Part shown: positions 7,760 to 16,705 of the stretch, one piece after another
Numbering within the stretch: position 1 is the first letter of the stretch
How the letters are laid out: every line of letters begins with the position of its first letter
Assembly (NCBI GenBank): GCA_023387295.1
Contig: JAEWIG010000084.1
Location: 1 to 43,355 of the forward strand
From: Bacillota bacterium
Lineage (GTDB): Bacteria > Bacillota > Bacilli > Bacillales > Cytobacillaceae
DNA: 43,355 nucleotides
Direction of reading: 5' to 3'
Translations under genes and position numbers: made by a program
Notes under the pieces: model-generated
Told to the model about the DNA's origin: nothing
Databases searched by the model: none
The model's input: only the letters and a program-made list of their open reading frames with translations

Positions 7760-8641
7760 CTATTGAGCTTCTGTTTTCCCATAAAACCAGTCGACGTCCG
7801 CTTCGTTCCAAAGCGATTTCGCGGAAACAGGAGTGTCCATTTGAGCTAACGCCATTTGGCGACGAATTTGGTCTTTGACATCCTTATAGCTATAGTCCGT
7901 TCCTTCCACATGCTCATGAAGCATAACAATCGCATAGCCGTCTTCAACCTGAATCGGTTTACTCCATTTTCCAGGTTTTAATTTTTTTATTTGATTAAAA
8001 AGCTCTCCAGAATAGCTCTCTGTAGCCTCATTTATGAATCCGGCGTCCCCACCATGATTAGCTGTAAACTCATCAATAGACCGCTCCATCGCTAAAACAG
8101 AGAAATTGGAGCCTTGTTCTAATTCTTTTACTGTTTGCTCTGCTTCCTTTTTTGTTTTAACGATGATTTGAGAGATGTGATAGGAATCTGGCAAACTAAA
8201 TTGGCTCTTATTCTGCTCATAATAGCTTTTCATTTCTTTTTCAGGAACTTTTACATCCTTCGTAAGAAGCTCTTCAAGAATTAAACTGCTTTTAATCTGC
8301 TGAAGCCATTTTTCTTCGTCAGCCGATTGATAGCCTCCAGATGTGCCATACATCGTTTTAATCATTTTTAGTTCACGTTCTATCGCTTTATTTGAGATTT
8401 TTACCCCATACTTTTTCCCAGCTGTTTCAATAACCTTTTGATCAATAAGTTCACTCAATACTTCTTTTCCATACCTCGACTCCATTTCATTCAGCCAATC
8501 TTGTCGGGTAATCTTTTCTTTACCTACAGTTGCTACCGTCTCGTCATTTCCTGAGCTTCCTTTTGCAAGAAAAAGAACGAGCGTTACGCAATTCAATAAA
8601 ATAAGTCCAGCAATCACGAGCCAAAGCTTCTCTCTCTTCAA
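7760..8641 (-). CDS. yacD: Membrane-anchored parvulin-type peptidyl-prolyl isomerase YacD (PrsA-like)
   Basis: A 293-residue protein with one N-terminal membrane segment (about residues 5-27, LWLVIAGLILLNCVTLVLFL), a SurA/PrsA-like helical region and a parvulin PpiC domain (about 125-235: SYHISQIIVKTKKEAEQ, then FSVLAMERSIDE and HGGDAGFINE). It lacks a lipobox cysteine, so unlike PrsA it is predicted to be a signal-anchored protein facing outward. I chose TTG 8641 because AGAGGGG sits 7-8 nt before it and KREKLWLV then aligns with the YacD start; ATG 8668 lies inside hslO without a ribosome site. Physiological substrate unknown. Confidence 0.85.
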   Translation of the reverse strand: MKREKLWLVIAGLILLNCVTLVLFLAKGSSGNDETVATVGKEKITRQDWLNEMESRYGKEVLSELIDQKVIETAGKKYGVKISNKAIERELKMIKTMYGTSGGYQSADEEKWLQQIKSSLILEELLTKDVKVPEKEMKSYYEQNKSQFSLPDSYHISQIIVKTKKEAEQTVKELEQGSNFSVLAMERSIDEFTANHGGDAGFINEATESYSGELFNQIKKLKPGKWSKPIQVEDGYAIVMLHEHVEGTDYSYKDVKDQIRRQMALAQMDTPVSAKSLWNEADVDWFYGKTEAQ

Positions 8642-8654
8642 CTTAGATCCCCTC

Positions 8655-9533
8655 TTACTTTGCGGCATCTTTTAACTCTTCTAGTTCTTCCTTCGAATAT
8701 TGGTACTTTTCATTACAGAAGTGACACCAAGCCTCTGCTTTCCCTTCTGTTACAATGATATCTTCAATTTCGGCAGCACCAAGACTAATAATCGCATTTG
8801 CAAATCTTTCTTTCGAGCATGTGCATGTAAAGGAAACAGGCATTTTATCTAGTATTTTAATATTTTCTTTTCCTAAAAGCTCTTCTAGCAGCTCTTCAGG
8901 TGTTAGCCCCTGTTGGATTAACTTTGAGACTGGAGGAATTTTCTTTAAACGATTTTCTATTTCTGTTATAACCTCTTCGTCTGTTCCAGGCATTAGCTGT
9001 AAAATAAAGCCGCCTGCTGCAAGAATGGAATTATCAGGGTTAACAAGCACACCTACACCAACTGAAGATGGCGTTTGCTCAGAGGTCACGAAATAATAAG
9101 TAAAATCCTCACCTAACTCCCCTGAAACGATTGGAACCTGACCCGTAAAATGATCTCTCATTCCAATATCCTTTACAACCGTTAGCGTTCCATCTGTTCC
9201 AACAGCACGACGAACATCAAGCTTACCGTGCTCATTTAATTCAAAGTGCGTTTGCGGATTTGTTACATAGCCACGAACTTCCCCTTTTGCATTACTATCG
9301 ACAAGAATAACGCCTAACGGGCCGCCACCCTCTATTTTAATTGTTAGTTTTTCTTCTCCTTTTAACATCGCACCCATCATGACAGCAGCGGACATTGATC
9401 TACCGAGTGCTGCAGATGCTGTCGGCCAAGTCTGATGCTTTACTTGTGCCTCTCCTACTGTTTCCGTCGTCCGAACAGCGTACGCTCGAACCTGCCCATT
9501 AAAGCATATTGCTTTTACTAAATAATCGTTCAT
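8655..9533 (-). CDS. hslO: Redox-regulated chaperone Hsp33
   Basis: Cytoplasmic holdase activated by oxidation and unfolding. The 292-residue protein has the N-terminal core (PTASAALGRSMSAAVMMGAMLKG, EGGGPLG, DVRRAVGTDG) and the C-terminal zinc switch with four cysteines (CTCS near residue 237 and CHFC near 271). ATG 9533 follows AAAGGGG; the TTG at 9539 is in frame but is too close to that site. The gene lies between coaX and yacD with short gaps and is probably co-transcribed with them. Confidence 0.96.
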   Translation of the reverse strand: MNDYLVKAICFNGQVRAYAVRTTETVGEAQVKHQTWPTASAALGRSMSAAVMMGAMLKGEEKLTIKIEGGGPLGVILVDSNAKGEVRGYVTNPQTHFELNEHGKLDVRRAVGTDGTLTVVKDIGMRDHFTGQVPIVSGELGEDFTYYFVTSEQTPSSVGVGVLVNPDNSILAAGGFILQLMPGTDEEVITEIENRLKKIPPVSKLIQQGLTPEELLEELLGKENIKILDKMPVSFTCTCSKERFANAIISLGAAEIEDIIVTEGKAEAWCHFCNEKYQYSKEELEELKDAAK

Positions 9534-9595
9534 TTCCAAACCCCTTTCATTCGTCTATTCTTAGATGCATAGTAATCAGAACTCTTTTTATTAGA

Positions 9596-10366
9596 TTACT
9601 CTTCCATATTCCGTTTATATATAAGCTGCAGACCCTTCAACGTCAGAAATGGATCGACAACATCAATGACTGTAGATTCTTTCGCTATTAAACCGGCTAA
9701 TCCACCAGTAGCAATGACCTTTGGATTTTCTTTCGCTTGTGCTTTCATTCTTTTTACAATTCCCTCTACTTGACCTACATAGCCATATAGGATTCCGGCC
9801 TGCATAGCAGTAACTGTGTTTTTTCCAATAATATGATCAGGACGAGCAATTTCTATCCTAGGTAGCTTTGCGGCTTTCGAATAAAGCGCCTCTGTAGAAA
9901 TCCCAATTCCTGGAGCGATAGCGCCACCCATATACTGTTTATTTTCATTTATGTAGCAATAGGTTGTAGCCGTACCAAAATCCACAATAATTAATGGATT
10001 TCCATAGTCATGAATTGCTGCGATTGCGTTAACAATCCTGTCTGCCCCAACTTCTCTCGGATTTTCATATTTAATATTTAACCCTGTTTTAATACCAGGA
10101 CCAACGATTAGCGGTTTTAGTTGAAAATATTTATCACACATTCTTTCAAGAGCCGTCATAATTGGCGGCACAACAGACGAGATAATAATTCCATCTATAT
10201 CTGAAAAAGTAAGATTCGCATGCTCAAATAAAGATTTAATTAACATCCCATACTCGTCTTCAGTCTTGTTTCGGTTTGTTTCAACTCTCCAATGATACTT
10301 TAACGTATCACCATCATATACACCTAAAACCATATTTGTATTTCCAATATCAAAAACAAATATCAA
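9596..10366 (-). CDS. coaX: Type III pantothenate kinase
   Basis: ATP-dependent, CoA-insensitive pantothenate kinase of the ASKHA fold, the first step of coenzyme A synthesis. The 256-residue protein has the phosphate loop FDIGNTN with the catalytic aspartate near residue 6, GLNIKYENPREVGADRIVNA, VDFGTATTYCYI and ATGGLAGLIA. The start is ambiguous: TTG 10366 aligns best with the family N-terminus and has GTGGTGAGG just upstream, but the frame is open to ATG 10396, which has no ribosome site and lies next to a repeat fragment. It probably heads a coaX-hslO-yacD unit after the ftsH terminator. Confidence 0.93.
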   Translation of the reverse strand: MIFVFDIGNTNMVLGVYDGDTLKYHWRVETNRNKTEDEYGMLIKSLFEHANLTFSDIDGIIISSVVPPIMTALERMCDKYFQLKPLIVGPGIKTGLNIKYENPREVGADRIVNAIAAIHDYGNPLIIVDFGTATTYCYINENKQYMGGAIAPGIGISTEALYSKAAKLPRIEIARPDHIIGKNTVTAMQAGILYGYVGQVEGIVKRMKAQAKENPKVIATGGLAGLIAKESTVIDVVDPFLTLKGLQLIYKRNMEE

Positions 10367-10400
10367 TTTCCTCACCACTTTATCATTAAGATTCATAAGA

Positions 10401-10432
10401 AAAGCGCAAGCGCCTGCCTATCGGAGAAAAGT
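10401..10432. repeat. Fragment of GCGC-ended dispersed repeat
   Basis: AAAGCGCAAGCGCCTGCC matches the end of the composite repeats at 34199-34371 and 19561-19733. It lies between the coaX start region and the coaX promoter. Confidence 0.6.
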
Positions 10433-10489
10433 CTGAGAGCTGTGGCCAGACAATCCCCTGGTGATTAAAGCTACGCTCTTGTAAAAATT

Positions 10490-10498
10490 ATCATAACA
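10490..10498 (-). promoter_or_regulatory. Candidate extended -10 promoter of coaX
   Basis: TGTTATGAT on the minus strand is an extended -10 element (TGn-TATGAT). No convincing -35 is present. It lies between the ftsH terminator and coaX. Confidence 0.5.
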
Positions 10499-10532
10499 TA
10501 ACTCATGATTGAACGTATAATCAGAAACGAAA

Positions 10533-10556
10533 AAAGCGCTCATGATTGAGCGCTTT
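10533..10556 (-). terminator. Intrinsic terminator after ftsH
   Basis: A 10-bp perfect stem AAAGCGCTCA / TGAGCGCTTT with a 4-nt loop, followed by more T on the minus strand. Confidence 0.93.
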
Positions 10557-10579
10557 TTCCTATTGAGTTTCCTCTTAAC

Positions 10580-12571
10580 TTATTCTTTTCGGTCCTCATC
10601 GACAGCAGGCGGATTTTCCTCTTCTGCAGGAGTTGAATCCTCTCTTGCTTCAGCGATTTCTCCGTTAGTAACCTCGTCTTCTTTTTTAATATTAATATTA
10701 ACCTTAACATCGTCAGAAGACTCTTCTTTTGCAGCTGGGCGTTCAGGCAATGTGCCATGGTCCATTAAATGCTTAATTTGTTCAGCATCTAATGTTTCAA
10801 TTTCAAGAAGTGTATTTGCAATTAAATCAAGTTTATCTCGATTCTCTGTAAGGACTTTTCTCGCTTTTTCATAACATTCTTTAATAATACGTTGAATTTC
10901 TAAGTCGATTTCATAGGCAATCGCATCAGAATAGTTCTGATCATTGTTGAAATCTCTACCTAGGAATACTTGACCACCTTGCGCCTGTCCGAATTGCAAT
11001 GGACCGAGCTTATCACTCATTCCAAATTCCGTTACCATTCTACGAGCAATTCCTGTTGCACGTTGGAAGTCATTGTGAGCACCTGTGCTTACTTCACCGA
11101 ACACAACCTCTTCAGCCACGCGTCCGCCGAGCAATCCGACAATTTTATCAAGAAGCTCTGGCTTTGTCATAAAGAAGCGGTCTTCTTTAGGTAGCATAAC
11201 TGCGTATCCTCCGGCTTGGCCACGAGGTACAATTGTTACTTTATGAACCATTTCAGCATCTTCAAGAACAACACCGATTACGGTATGACCTGCTTCATGG
11301 AAAGCAACAATATTTCTTTCCTTTTTAGAAATAACACGACTTTTCTTTGCTGGACCTGCAATAACACGGTCTGATGCTTCATCCAAGTCATCCATATCTA
11401 TTTTTTTCTTATCGCGACGGGCTGCTACTAAAGCTGCCTCATTTAGCAAGTTTTCTAAATCAGCACCAGAAAAACCTGGTGTACGCTGAGCAATTGCTTT
11501 TAGATTAACACTTTCATCTAAAGGCTTATTACGAGCGTGTACTTTAAGAACAGCCTCACGACCGATCACATCTGGACGGTCAACTGTAATTTGACGGTCA
11601 AATCGTCCCGGACGCAATAATGCAGGGTCTAAAATATCTGGACGGTTCGTTGCAGCAATAATAATAATTCCTTCATTCGCTCCAAATCCATCCATTTCAA
11701 CTAGCAATTGGTTAAGTGTTTGTTCACGCTCATCGTGTCCTCCACCTAATCCAGCACCACGCTGGCGCCCAACCGCATCAATTTCATCAATAAAAATCAT
11801 ACATGGTGCATTCTTTTTTGCATTATCAAACAAGTCACGAACACGTGAAGCCCCAACACCGACAAACATTTCAACGAAGTCAGAACCACTAATTGAGAAG
11901 AATGGTACACCCGCTTCACCAGCTGCTGCTCGTGCAAGCAATGTTTTACCTGTTCCTGGAGGTCCTACTAAAAGAACGCCTTTAGGAATTCTTGCTCCTA
12001 GTTCAGAGAACTTTCTTGGGTCCTTTAAGAATTCAACAACTTCAACGAGTTCTTGCTTTTCTTCATCAGCACCCGCAACATCTTTAAAACGTACTTTCTT
12101 TTTACTATCATCATAAAGCTTAGCCTTACTCTTACCAAAATTCATTACACGGCCGCCGCCGCCCTGTGCCTGATTCATCAAAAAGAAGAATAAGAACAAT
12201 ATAATGATAAATGGAATGATCGAAGTAAAGAAAGTAACCCACCCGCTCGTTTCTTTAGCAGGCTCAATCTCTACCTTTGATTTTTGTAAAGCTGCCGCAT
12301 CAATGCGGTCTAGGATTTTATCATTATTTACAACATAAGTAACGAAATACTTACCTTCTTCGTAGCCTTCAAGTTGTCCGCGGACTTCATAAACGCCTCT
12401 CTCAGGCTGCAAGGAAACAGATTTAACCTCTCCATTTTCCAAATGACTAACAAATTGATCATACGACATCTGTTCTGTCGGTTCATTGTTGCCGTTAAAA
12501 AAGCTAACAACACCGATTATTACCAAAAATATTAATAAATAAAAGATGGTATTACGGAAGATCCGATTCAT
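10580..12571 (-). CDS. ftsH: ATP-dependent zinc metalloprotease FtsH
   Basis: Membrane-bound AAA+ protease for quality control of membrane proteins and regulators; in B. subtilis it is required for efficient sporulation through Spo0E turnover. The 663-residue protein has two membrane segments (about 7-25 and 110-131) flanking the extracytoplasmic domain, Walker A GPPGTGKT (about 200), Walker B IFIDEIDAVG, the second region of homology (TNRPDILDPALLRPGRFDRQ), the zinc motif HEAGH (about 425) and a charged, variable tail rich in E and D. ATG 12571 has GGAGGAGG upstream. It is monocistronic, with its own promoter and a strong terminator. Confidence 0.98.
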   Translation of the reverse strand: MNRIFRNTIFYLLIFLVIIGVVSFFNGNNEPTEQMSYDQFVSHLENGEVKSVSLQPERGVYEVRGQLEGYEEGKYFVTYVVNNDKILDRIDAAALQKSKVEIEPAKETSGWVTFFTSIIPFIIILFLFFFLMNQAQGGGGRVMNFGKSKAKLYDDSKKKVRFKDVAGADEEKQELVEVVEFLKDPRKFSELGARIPKGVLLVGPPGTGKTLLARAAAGEAGVPFFSISGSDFVEMFVGVGASRVRDLFDNAKKNAPCMIFIDEIDAVGRQRGAGLGGGHDEREQTLNQLLVEMDGFGANEGIIIIAATNRPDILDPALLRPGRFDRQITVDRPDVIGREAVLKVHARNKPLDESVNLKAIAQRTPGFSGADLENLLNEAALVAARRDKKKIDMDDLDEASDRVIAGPAKKSRVISKKERNIVAFHEAGHTVIGVVLEDAEMVHKVTIVPRGQAGGYAVMLPKEDRFFMTKPELLDKIVGLLGGRVAEEVVFGEVSTGAHNDFQRATGIARRMVTEFGMSDKLGPLQFGQAQGGQVFLGRDFNNDQNYSDAIAYEIDLEIQRIIKECYEKARKVLTENRDKLDLIANTLLEIETLDAEQIKHLMDHGTLPERPAAKEESSDDVKVNINIKKEDEVTNGEIAEAREDSTPAEEENPPAVDEDRKE

Positions 12572-12607
12572 CCCTTACCTCCTCCCACTGTCAACAAACT
12601 ATAATGT

Positions 12608-12637
12608 ATAGTAGCACAGGAAATCGTGCTAATTCAA
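12608..12637 (-). promoter_or_regulatory. Sigma-A promoter of ftsH
   Basis: TTGAAT (12637-12632), an 18-bp spacer ending in the extended element TGC, then TACTAT (12613-12608). Confidence 0.7.
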
Positions 12638-12717
12638 GGAATTACACTTTTCACAAACAAGTTCCACTTAAGCGCCAAAAAAATTAGCTAATCAAGATTT
12701 CGATTCATTCATATCCC

Positions 12718-13263
12718 TTAATCATTATTGCTATATATTTCTGGTTTAAGAATACCGATATATGGAAGATTACGATATTTTTCCGCATAATCAAGACCAT
12801 AGCCGACTACAAATTCATCTGGAACAATAAAACCTACATAATCAGCACTAATATCTGCTTTACGACCAGTTGGTTTATCAAGCAAAGTAACAATCCTAAT
12901 GGATTTTGCTTTGCGGTAGCGGAAAAGCTCTACTAAGTAGCTCAACGTTAATCCACTATCAATAATATCCTCGATAATTAATATATCTCTTCCTTCAACT
13001 GATGCATCAAGGTCCTTTACAATTTTAACCTCGCCTGATGAAACAGTCGACTTTCCATAGCTAGAAACATCCATGAAATCCATTTCTAGATGTGTATCAA
13101 TTCGCTTTATTAAATCACTCATAAAAGGCATCGCCCCTTTTAGTACACCAATTACTAATGGGAATTTATCTTTATATTCTTCGGTAAGCTCCGCTGCTAA
13201 GCCCTTTATTTTTTCTTGAATCTCCTCTTCTGTTATTAAAACCTCTTTAATATCATTTTTCAT
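12718..13263 (-). CDS. hprT: Hypoxanthine-guanine phosphoribosyltransferase
   Basis: Salvages hypoxanthine and guanine to IMP and GMP using PRPP. The 181-residue protein has the PRPP-binding motif ILIIEDIIDSGLTL, the flexible loop region MDVSSYG, LLDKPTGRK and the substrate-binding VGYGLDYAEKYRNLPYIG. It follows tilS by 32 bp, the conserved tilS-hprT pair; in B. subtilis the two proteins have been described as jointly activating ftsH. The neighbouring ftsH is kept here too, although it has its own promoter. Confidence 0.97.
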   Translation of the reverse strand: MKNDIKEVLITEEEIQEKIKGLAAELTEEYKDKFPLVIGVLKGAMPFMSDLIKRIDTHLEMDFMDVSSYGKSTVSSGEVKIVKDLDASVEGRDILIIEDIIDSGLTLSYLVELFRYRKAKSIRIVTLLDKPTGRKADISADYVGFIVPDEFVVGYGLDYAEKYRNLPYIGILKPEIYSNND

Positions 13264-13295
13264 TTCATGTGTGCCCCCTAGAAGATCATTGCTTT

Positions 13296-14699
13296 TTATG
13301 TTTGACTAGATGAATTACGTTTATATGTTAAAAGAACGTAGCTTGAGTTTGATTGATGATTGACTGTGTGATTAAATTTCTTAAGTCCAGGTACCCAAAG
13401 AATTTGTCCATTGCCATCCGTCACAATTGGCCATGATTCCCGCTCAAGCATAGGCACCTTTTTATCAATAAAAATATCTTTTACCTTTTTCGTCCCTTCC
13501 ATTCCATACAATGACATTCGATCTCCTTGCTCTCTCGTTCGAATAATAAGCGGTAGAACAAGATCGTTTCGATTTATCAAAAGGGTATCGGAAGAATAGA
13601 TACAATTGGAGTTATCAATAAACTCCATCCCAATAGACCAGCCATTTGGTAATTCAATTTCTCCAGGTGTAGTTATATGAACATGATACGGCCCTTCATT
13701 TTGACGGTGAAAAAAGAAAAGACATTTCTCGTACGAACGTTCAATCGTTAAACCGTTTGGGAAATCAAGTGAACCTGATGGGTGAGGACTATTTATTAAC
13801 GAAAAAATATTTGCAATATGTAATGCAGATAAAGAAGAAGGTTTTTTCTTATAAAGATAGTTTAATATTAGTTGAATACCTCTCCTTTGTAAAGGCATTG
13901 GAATTTCAAGAAAACCATTAATATTTAATGTGATTTCATCACTCATTTTCTTTTCTACTATCGTATTCATTTTTTCGATAGTCAATTCCTGCAAAAGAGC
14001 TTCATCTTCCTTAATTTCCTCACTAAAACGTTGAAAATGCTCATGAACTTGAGGATTTTCCTTCTTTAAAAAAGGCAGAACCTCCTTACGAAAACGATTC
14101 CGGCTATATATACCCTTTTCATTGCTTGGGTCTCTTCGCGGCTCTAGTTGTTGAGCGATACAGTAATCTTCAATTTCCTGTCTGTTCAGGCATAAAAATG
14201 GGCGAATGATATATCCATTTCCAAATTGCCTACTTATCGACATCCCACTCCTAGCATTTCCAGAGCTCCCCCGCGTTAGTCTCATTAGAATGGTTTCGAC
14301 CTGATCATCTCCGTGATGACCTAAAGCAAGATAATCAGCATCATATTTCTCCATCATTTTTTTAAAAAAGCTATATCGACATTCTCTTGAAGCAATTTGT
14401 GCGCTTTTCCCAGTTTTATTAATATAATGGGGGACATTTATTTGCTCCATTTCGAAAGGGATATTCTTTTCCTCGCAAAATTCCCGCACAAATTGCGCCT
14501 CTGCAAATGACTCCTCGCCCCTAAACATATGATCAACATGCGCAGCAATAATATGAAGATGATATTTCGAACTATTGCTCCATAGATAATGAAGAAGAGC
14601 TAACGAATCTGGCCCACCTGATACGCCAACTAACAGCTTCTTGTTATTTAACTTTATGCCCTTTCGCTTTAGAAAAGCTCTTACTTTTTCATCCAGCAT
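13296..14699 (-). CDS. tilS: tRNA(Ile)-lysidine synthase
   Basis: Modifies C34 of tRNA-Ile(CAU) to lysidine so that it reads AUA; essential where studied. The 467-residue protein has the N-type ATP pyrophosphatase P-loop GVSGGPDS (residues 25-32), AAHVDHMFRGEESFAEA, ASRECRY, LGHHGDDQVETILMRLTRG, RNRFRKEVLPFL, PMPLQRRGIQLI and the C-terminal TilS domain (IRTREQGDRM, KKVKDIFIDKKVP). ATG 14699 has a modest AGAAGAG ribosome site; ATG 14753 is rejected because it lies inside the -10 element of the promoter. Confidence 0.94.
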   Translation of the reverse strand: MLDEKVRAFLKRKGIKLNNKKLLVGVSGGPDSLALLHYLWSNSSKYHLHIIAAHVDHMFRGEESFAEAQFVREFCEEKNIPFEMEQINVPHYINKTGKSAQIASRECRYSFFKKMMEKYDADYLALGHHGDDQVETILMRLTRGSSGNARSGMSISRQFGNGYIIRPFLCLNRQEIEDYCIAQQLEPRRDPSNEKGIYSRNRFRKEVLPFLKKENPQVHEHFQRFSEEIKEDEALLQELTIEKMNTIVEKKMSDEITLNINGFLEIPMPLQRRGIQLILNYLYKKKPSSLSALHIANIFSLINSPHPSGSLDFPNGLTIERSYEKCLFFFHRQNEGPYHVHITTPGEIELPNGWSIGMEFIDNSNCIYSSDTLLINRNDLVLPLIIRTREQGDRMSLYGMEGTKKVKDIFIDKKVPMLERESWPIVTDGNGQILWVPGLKKFNHTVNHQSNSSYVLLTYKRNSSSQT

Positions 14700-14748
14700 A
14701 TGATTCTCTTCTTTCTTAGTAACTGTAAATCGAGTTTCCTTATGTAAG

Positions 14749-14778
14749 ATCATACCATGATTAATCTCACGATACCAA
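14749..14778 (-). promoter_or_regulatory. Sigma-A promoter of tilS-hprT
   Basis: TTGGTA (14778-14773), an 18-bp spacer ending in TGG (extended -10), then TATGAT (14754-14749). Its position supports the tilS start at 14699. Confidence 0.65.
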
Positions 14779-14795
14779 AAAGGAAACTAAATTTT

Positions 14796-15758
14796 TTATT
14801 GAATTTGCCCATAAATATAGAGCATGTATAGACAGAGAATAATTATGACGATGAAAATGGTTTCGAACATTCCTCCCTTCTTTTTCTTCTTAACATATGC
14901 TTGTCTACTTGTAATGGTTTTTTTCTGTGTTGATTGATTATGTCTACTAGGATGAGCATGTGTAAGCTGGAGTAGCGAGCTTCTCATTTCTTTCGCCGAA
15001 GCATATCTTCCCGTTAACGCATTCGAAATAACGGGCTCAAACTTATGTAACTCTGGCTTTTGCCGAATCATAAATGCAAGCTGATGAAGATCACCTGTTG
15101 TTTTATTAAATCGTTTCGGATAAGCGATATTTACAAGAATCATGGCAACAGCGAATAAATCATAGCCTGGGTCGGCCTTCCTTGAACCGAGGCCCCAATA
15201 CCCTCGATCAAAAAACTCTGTAAATTCTTTTATCGCTCTCCCCTGAATAGTCGTTCCTCCTACATCAATACAACGAATACGAGGTGGTGGACCTGCCACA
15301 ATTAGATTCTCTGGCTTTAGGTCGCCAAACACCCAGCCATTTTCATGAAGCTGTTGCAAATCATTTAAGAGCTGTAAAATTAGGACCTCAATCCAAGATG
15401 GCCCCTTATGCTTAATAAATGATAATAAATCAGGTCCTTGAATATATTCCATGACATAAAAGGAAATGAGCCCGTTTGAGTGAACCCAGTCATCAACATC
15501 AAGTAAAGAAGGCCCGAGGCAATCACCTTGGACCTTCGCAAAGGATTTGAGGACATTTACCTCCGATGTTACGGACATCCCATTATCACTCATTTTGAGT
15601 GCAACAGTATTGTTACCATTTCGAGCTAAATACACGATCCCGTTTGCTCCAAATCCAAGTTCCTTTACAATTGTGTAACGATTATGATGCCATTTCCCTT
15701 CAATTACAGTACCAGTATTTATTTTAAACTGACTCTTCAAAGGATGATTCATCATCAC
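14796..15758 (-). CDS. yabT: Serine/threonine kinase YabT, tail-anchored
   Basis: Hanks-type kinase; in B. subtilis YabT is a sporulation-linked, DNA-activated kinase that phosphorylates RecA and other targets. The 320-residue protein has the glycine loop GFGANGIVYLA, the ATP lysine (Lys55 in TVALK), the catalytic loop FGDLKPENL, which lacks the RD arginine, and DVGG in place of DFG. A basic linker (KKKKKGG) precedes a single C-terminal membrane segment (TIFIVIIILCLYMLYI) with no outer domain, as in YabT. GTG 15758 lies 11 nt after AAGGAG; two ATGs follow at once. The gene overlaps yabS by 35 nt. Confidence 0.93.
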   Translation of the reverse strand: MMMNHPLKSQFKINTGTVIEGKWHHNRYTIVKELGFGANGIVYLARNGNNTVALKMSDNGMSVTSEVNVLKSFAKVQGDCLGPSLLDVDDWVHSNGLISFYVMEYIQGPDLLSFIKHKGPSWIEVLILQLLNDLQQLHENGWVFGDLKPENLIVAGPPPRIRCIDVGGTTIQGRAIKEFTEFFDRGYWGLGSRKADPGYDLFAVAMILVNIAYPKRFNKTTGDLHQLAFMIRQKPELHKFEPVISNALTGRYASAKEMRSSLLQLTHAHPSRHNQSTQKKTITSRQAYVKKKKKGGMFETIFIVIIILCLYMLYIYGQIQ

Positions 15759-16464
15759 GAGAAAGCAAACTCCTTAACGATCTTTTTTTATTAAAATGAG
15801 ACAACGCTTCACGAATAGCAGGTCCTGTAGGGGTAATGCCTCCTGTTGTTAATTTACTAAAAACACTTGTTAGTGAACCTAAATCGGGCGTCCAATCGAG
15901 TATTTTCTCAACCTCTTTCCTTTTCCCTGGAAAAACAAACACAGAAAACCGATTTTCACCTGTTCGAGCATTTAAGCTTATCGATAAATCAAACAATGCC
16001 TCTTTTACCGTTGGAAGCTTATGTTTCATGCTTGCGCTGGTATCTACTAGAATGAGCACATCGAGCCCCACAGTTTCTCCAAGTTCATCGACAACCTCTA
16101 CTACCTCTCCTCTCTTTTCCGGCGGAAGATCCTCGACCGTTTTTCCATTTCCAAGGATTTGCTGTAGCTCACGGTTGACAAACCCCTGCAATGTTTGGGT
16201 CATTGCTTTTCTCGTTACCATTTGTACGGTGTGTGCCAATTGCTGAGCATAGACGATTTGGCTGACACCACCTCCAGAAATGGCGATCCCCTCTATTTCA
16301 TTCATACCTTTTTCATCAATGACATCCTTGTCCATAACACCTATGACATTTACCGTAAGACCTTGCTCCTTGGCCAGCGCTGCCATCGCGATCGGATCTT
16401 CTCCTTGATTTGAGCATCCATCCGTAATCAATAAAATCTGCTTTAACGTTCCTGCTTTTAGCAT
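15724..16464 (-). CDS. yabS: VWA-domain protein YabS
   Basis: A 246-residue protein with a von Willebrand factor A domain in the C-terminal half: the MIDAS motif DTSAS (about residues 141-145), FSVFVFPG and TGGITPTGPAI. The N-terminal segment QILLITDGCSNQGEDPIAMAALAKEQGLTVNVIG resembles the second half of another VWA fold. It has no signal peptide and is presumed cytoplasmic. Function is unknown; overlap with the kinase gene yabT suggests a shared role, and the pair is sporulation-associated in B. subtilis. ATG 16464 has GGAGGGG upstream. Confidence 0.92.
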   Translation of the reverse strand: MLKAGTLKQILLITDGCSNQGEDPIAMAALAKEQGLTVNVIGVMDKDVIDEKGMNEIEGIAISGGGVSQIVYAQQLAHTVQMVTRKAMTQTLQGFVNRELQQILGNGKTVEDLPPEKRGEVVEVVDELGETVGLDVLILVDTSASMKHKLPTVKEALFDLSISLNARTGENRFSVFVFPGKRKEVEKILDWTPDLGSLTSVFSKLTTGGITPTGPAIREALSHFNKKRSLRSLLSRDDESSFEESV

Positions 16465-16570
16465 AATTTCCCCTCCAACTGTTCTAATATTAGATAGTTG
16501 TCCCTCTCTTGATGCTTTTCGTTACCATTTTCGACGCTGTAGAGGGGAATTATACATAAACTTGTTAATC

Positions 16571-16705
16571 AATTTCGACTCTGCGAAATTGCGCCCAGAT
16601 TTTTAATCGAGCTTGCTCGATTAATTTCCTTTAAAAAATCTGAGGCATCCGCCGGAGGCTTAACTTCATTTAGTTGGAGTTTGAACTCCAACTAAATGAA
16701 GTTAA
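16571..16705. repeat. Nested hairpin block between spoIIE and yabS
   Basis: Four inverted repeats lie end to end: AATTTCG/CGAAATT (16571-16590); TTAATCGAGC/GCTCGATTAA with a 2-nt loop (16603-16624), inside an outer CAGATTTTT/AAAAAATCTG stem (16596-16642); GCATCC/GGAGGC; and a perfect 21-bp stem with TTGA loop at 16660-16705. The right arm of the last contains the spoIIE stop codon. No U-run follows the long stem, so it is not a classical terminator, though it may stop or stabilise spoIIE mRNA. Confidence 0.8.

Noticed and set aside
10540..10758. Lysine-rich minus-strand frame over the end of ftsH
   Set aside because: It is a shadow of the repetitive charged ftsH tail in another frame and has no ribosome site.
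14700..14753. Longer TilS starting at ATG 14753
   Set aside because: That ATG is part of the TATGAT -10 element, and the extra 18 residues do not align with the family.
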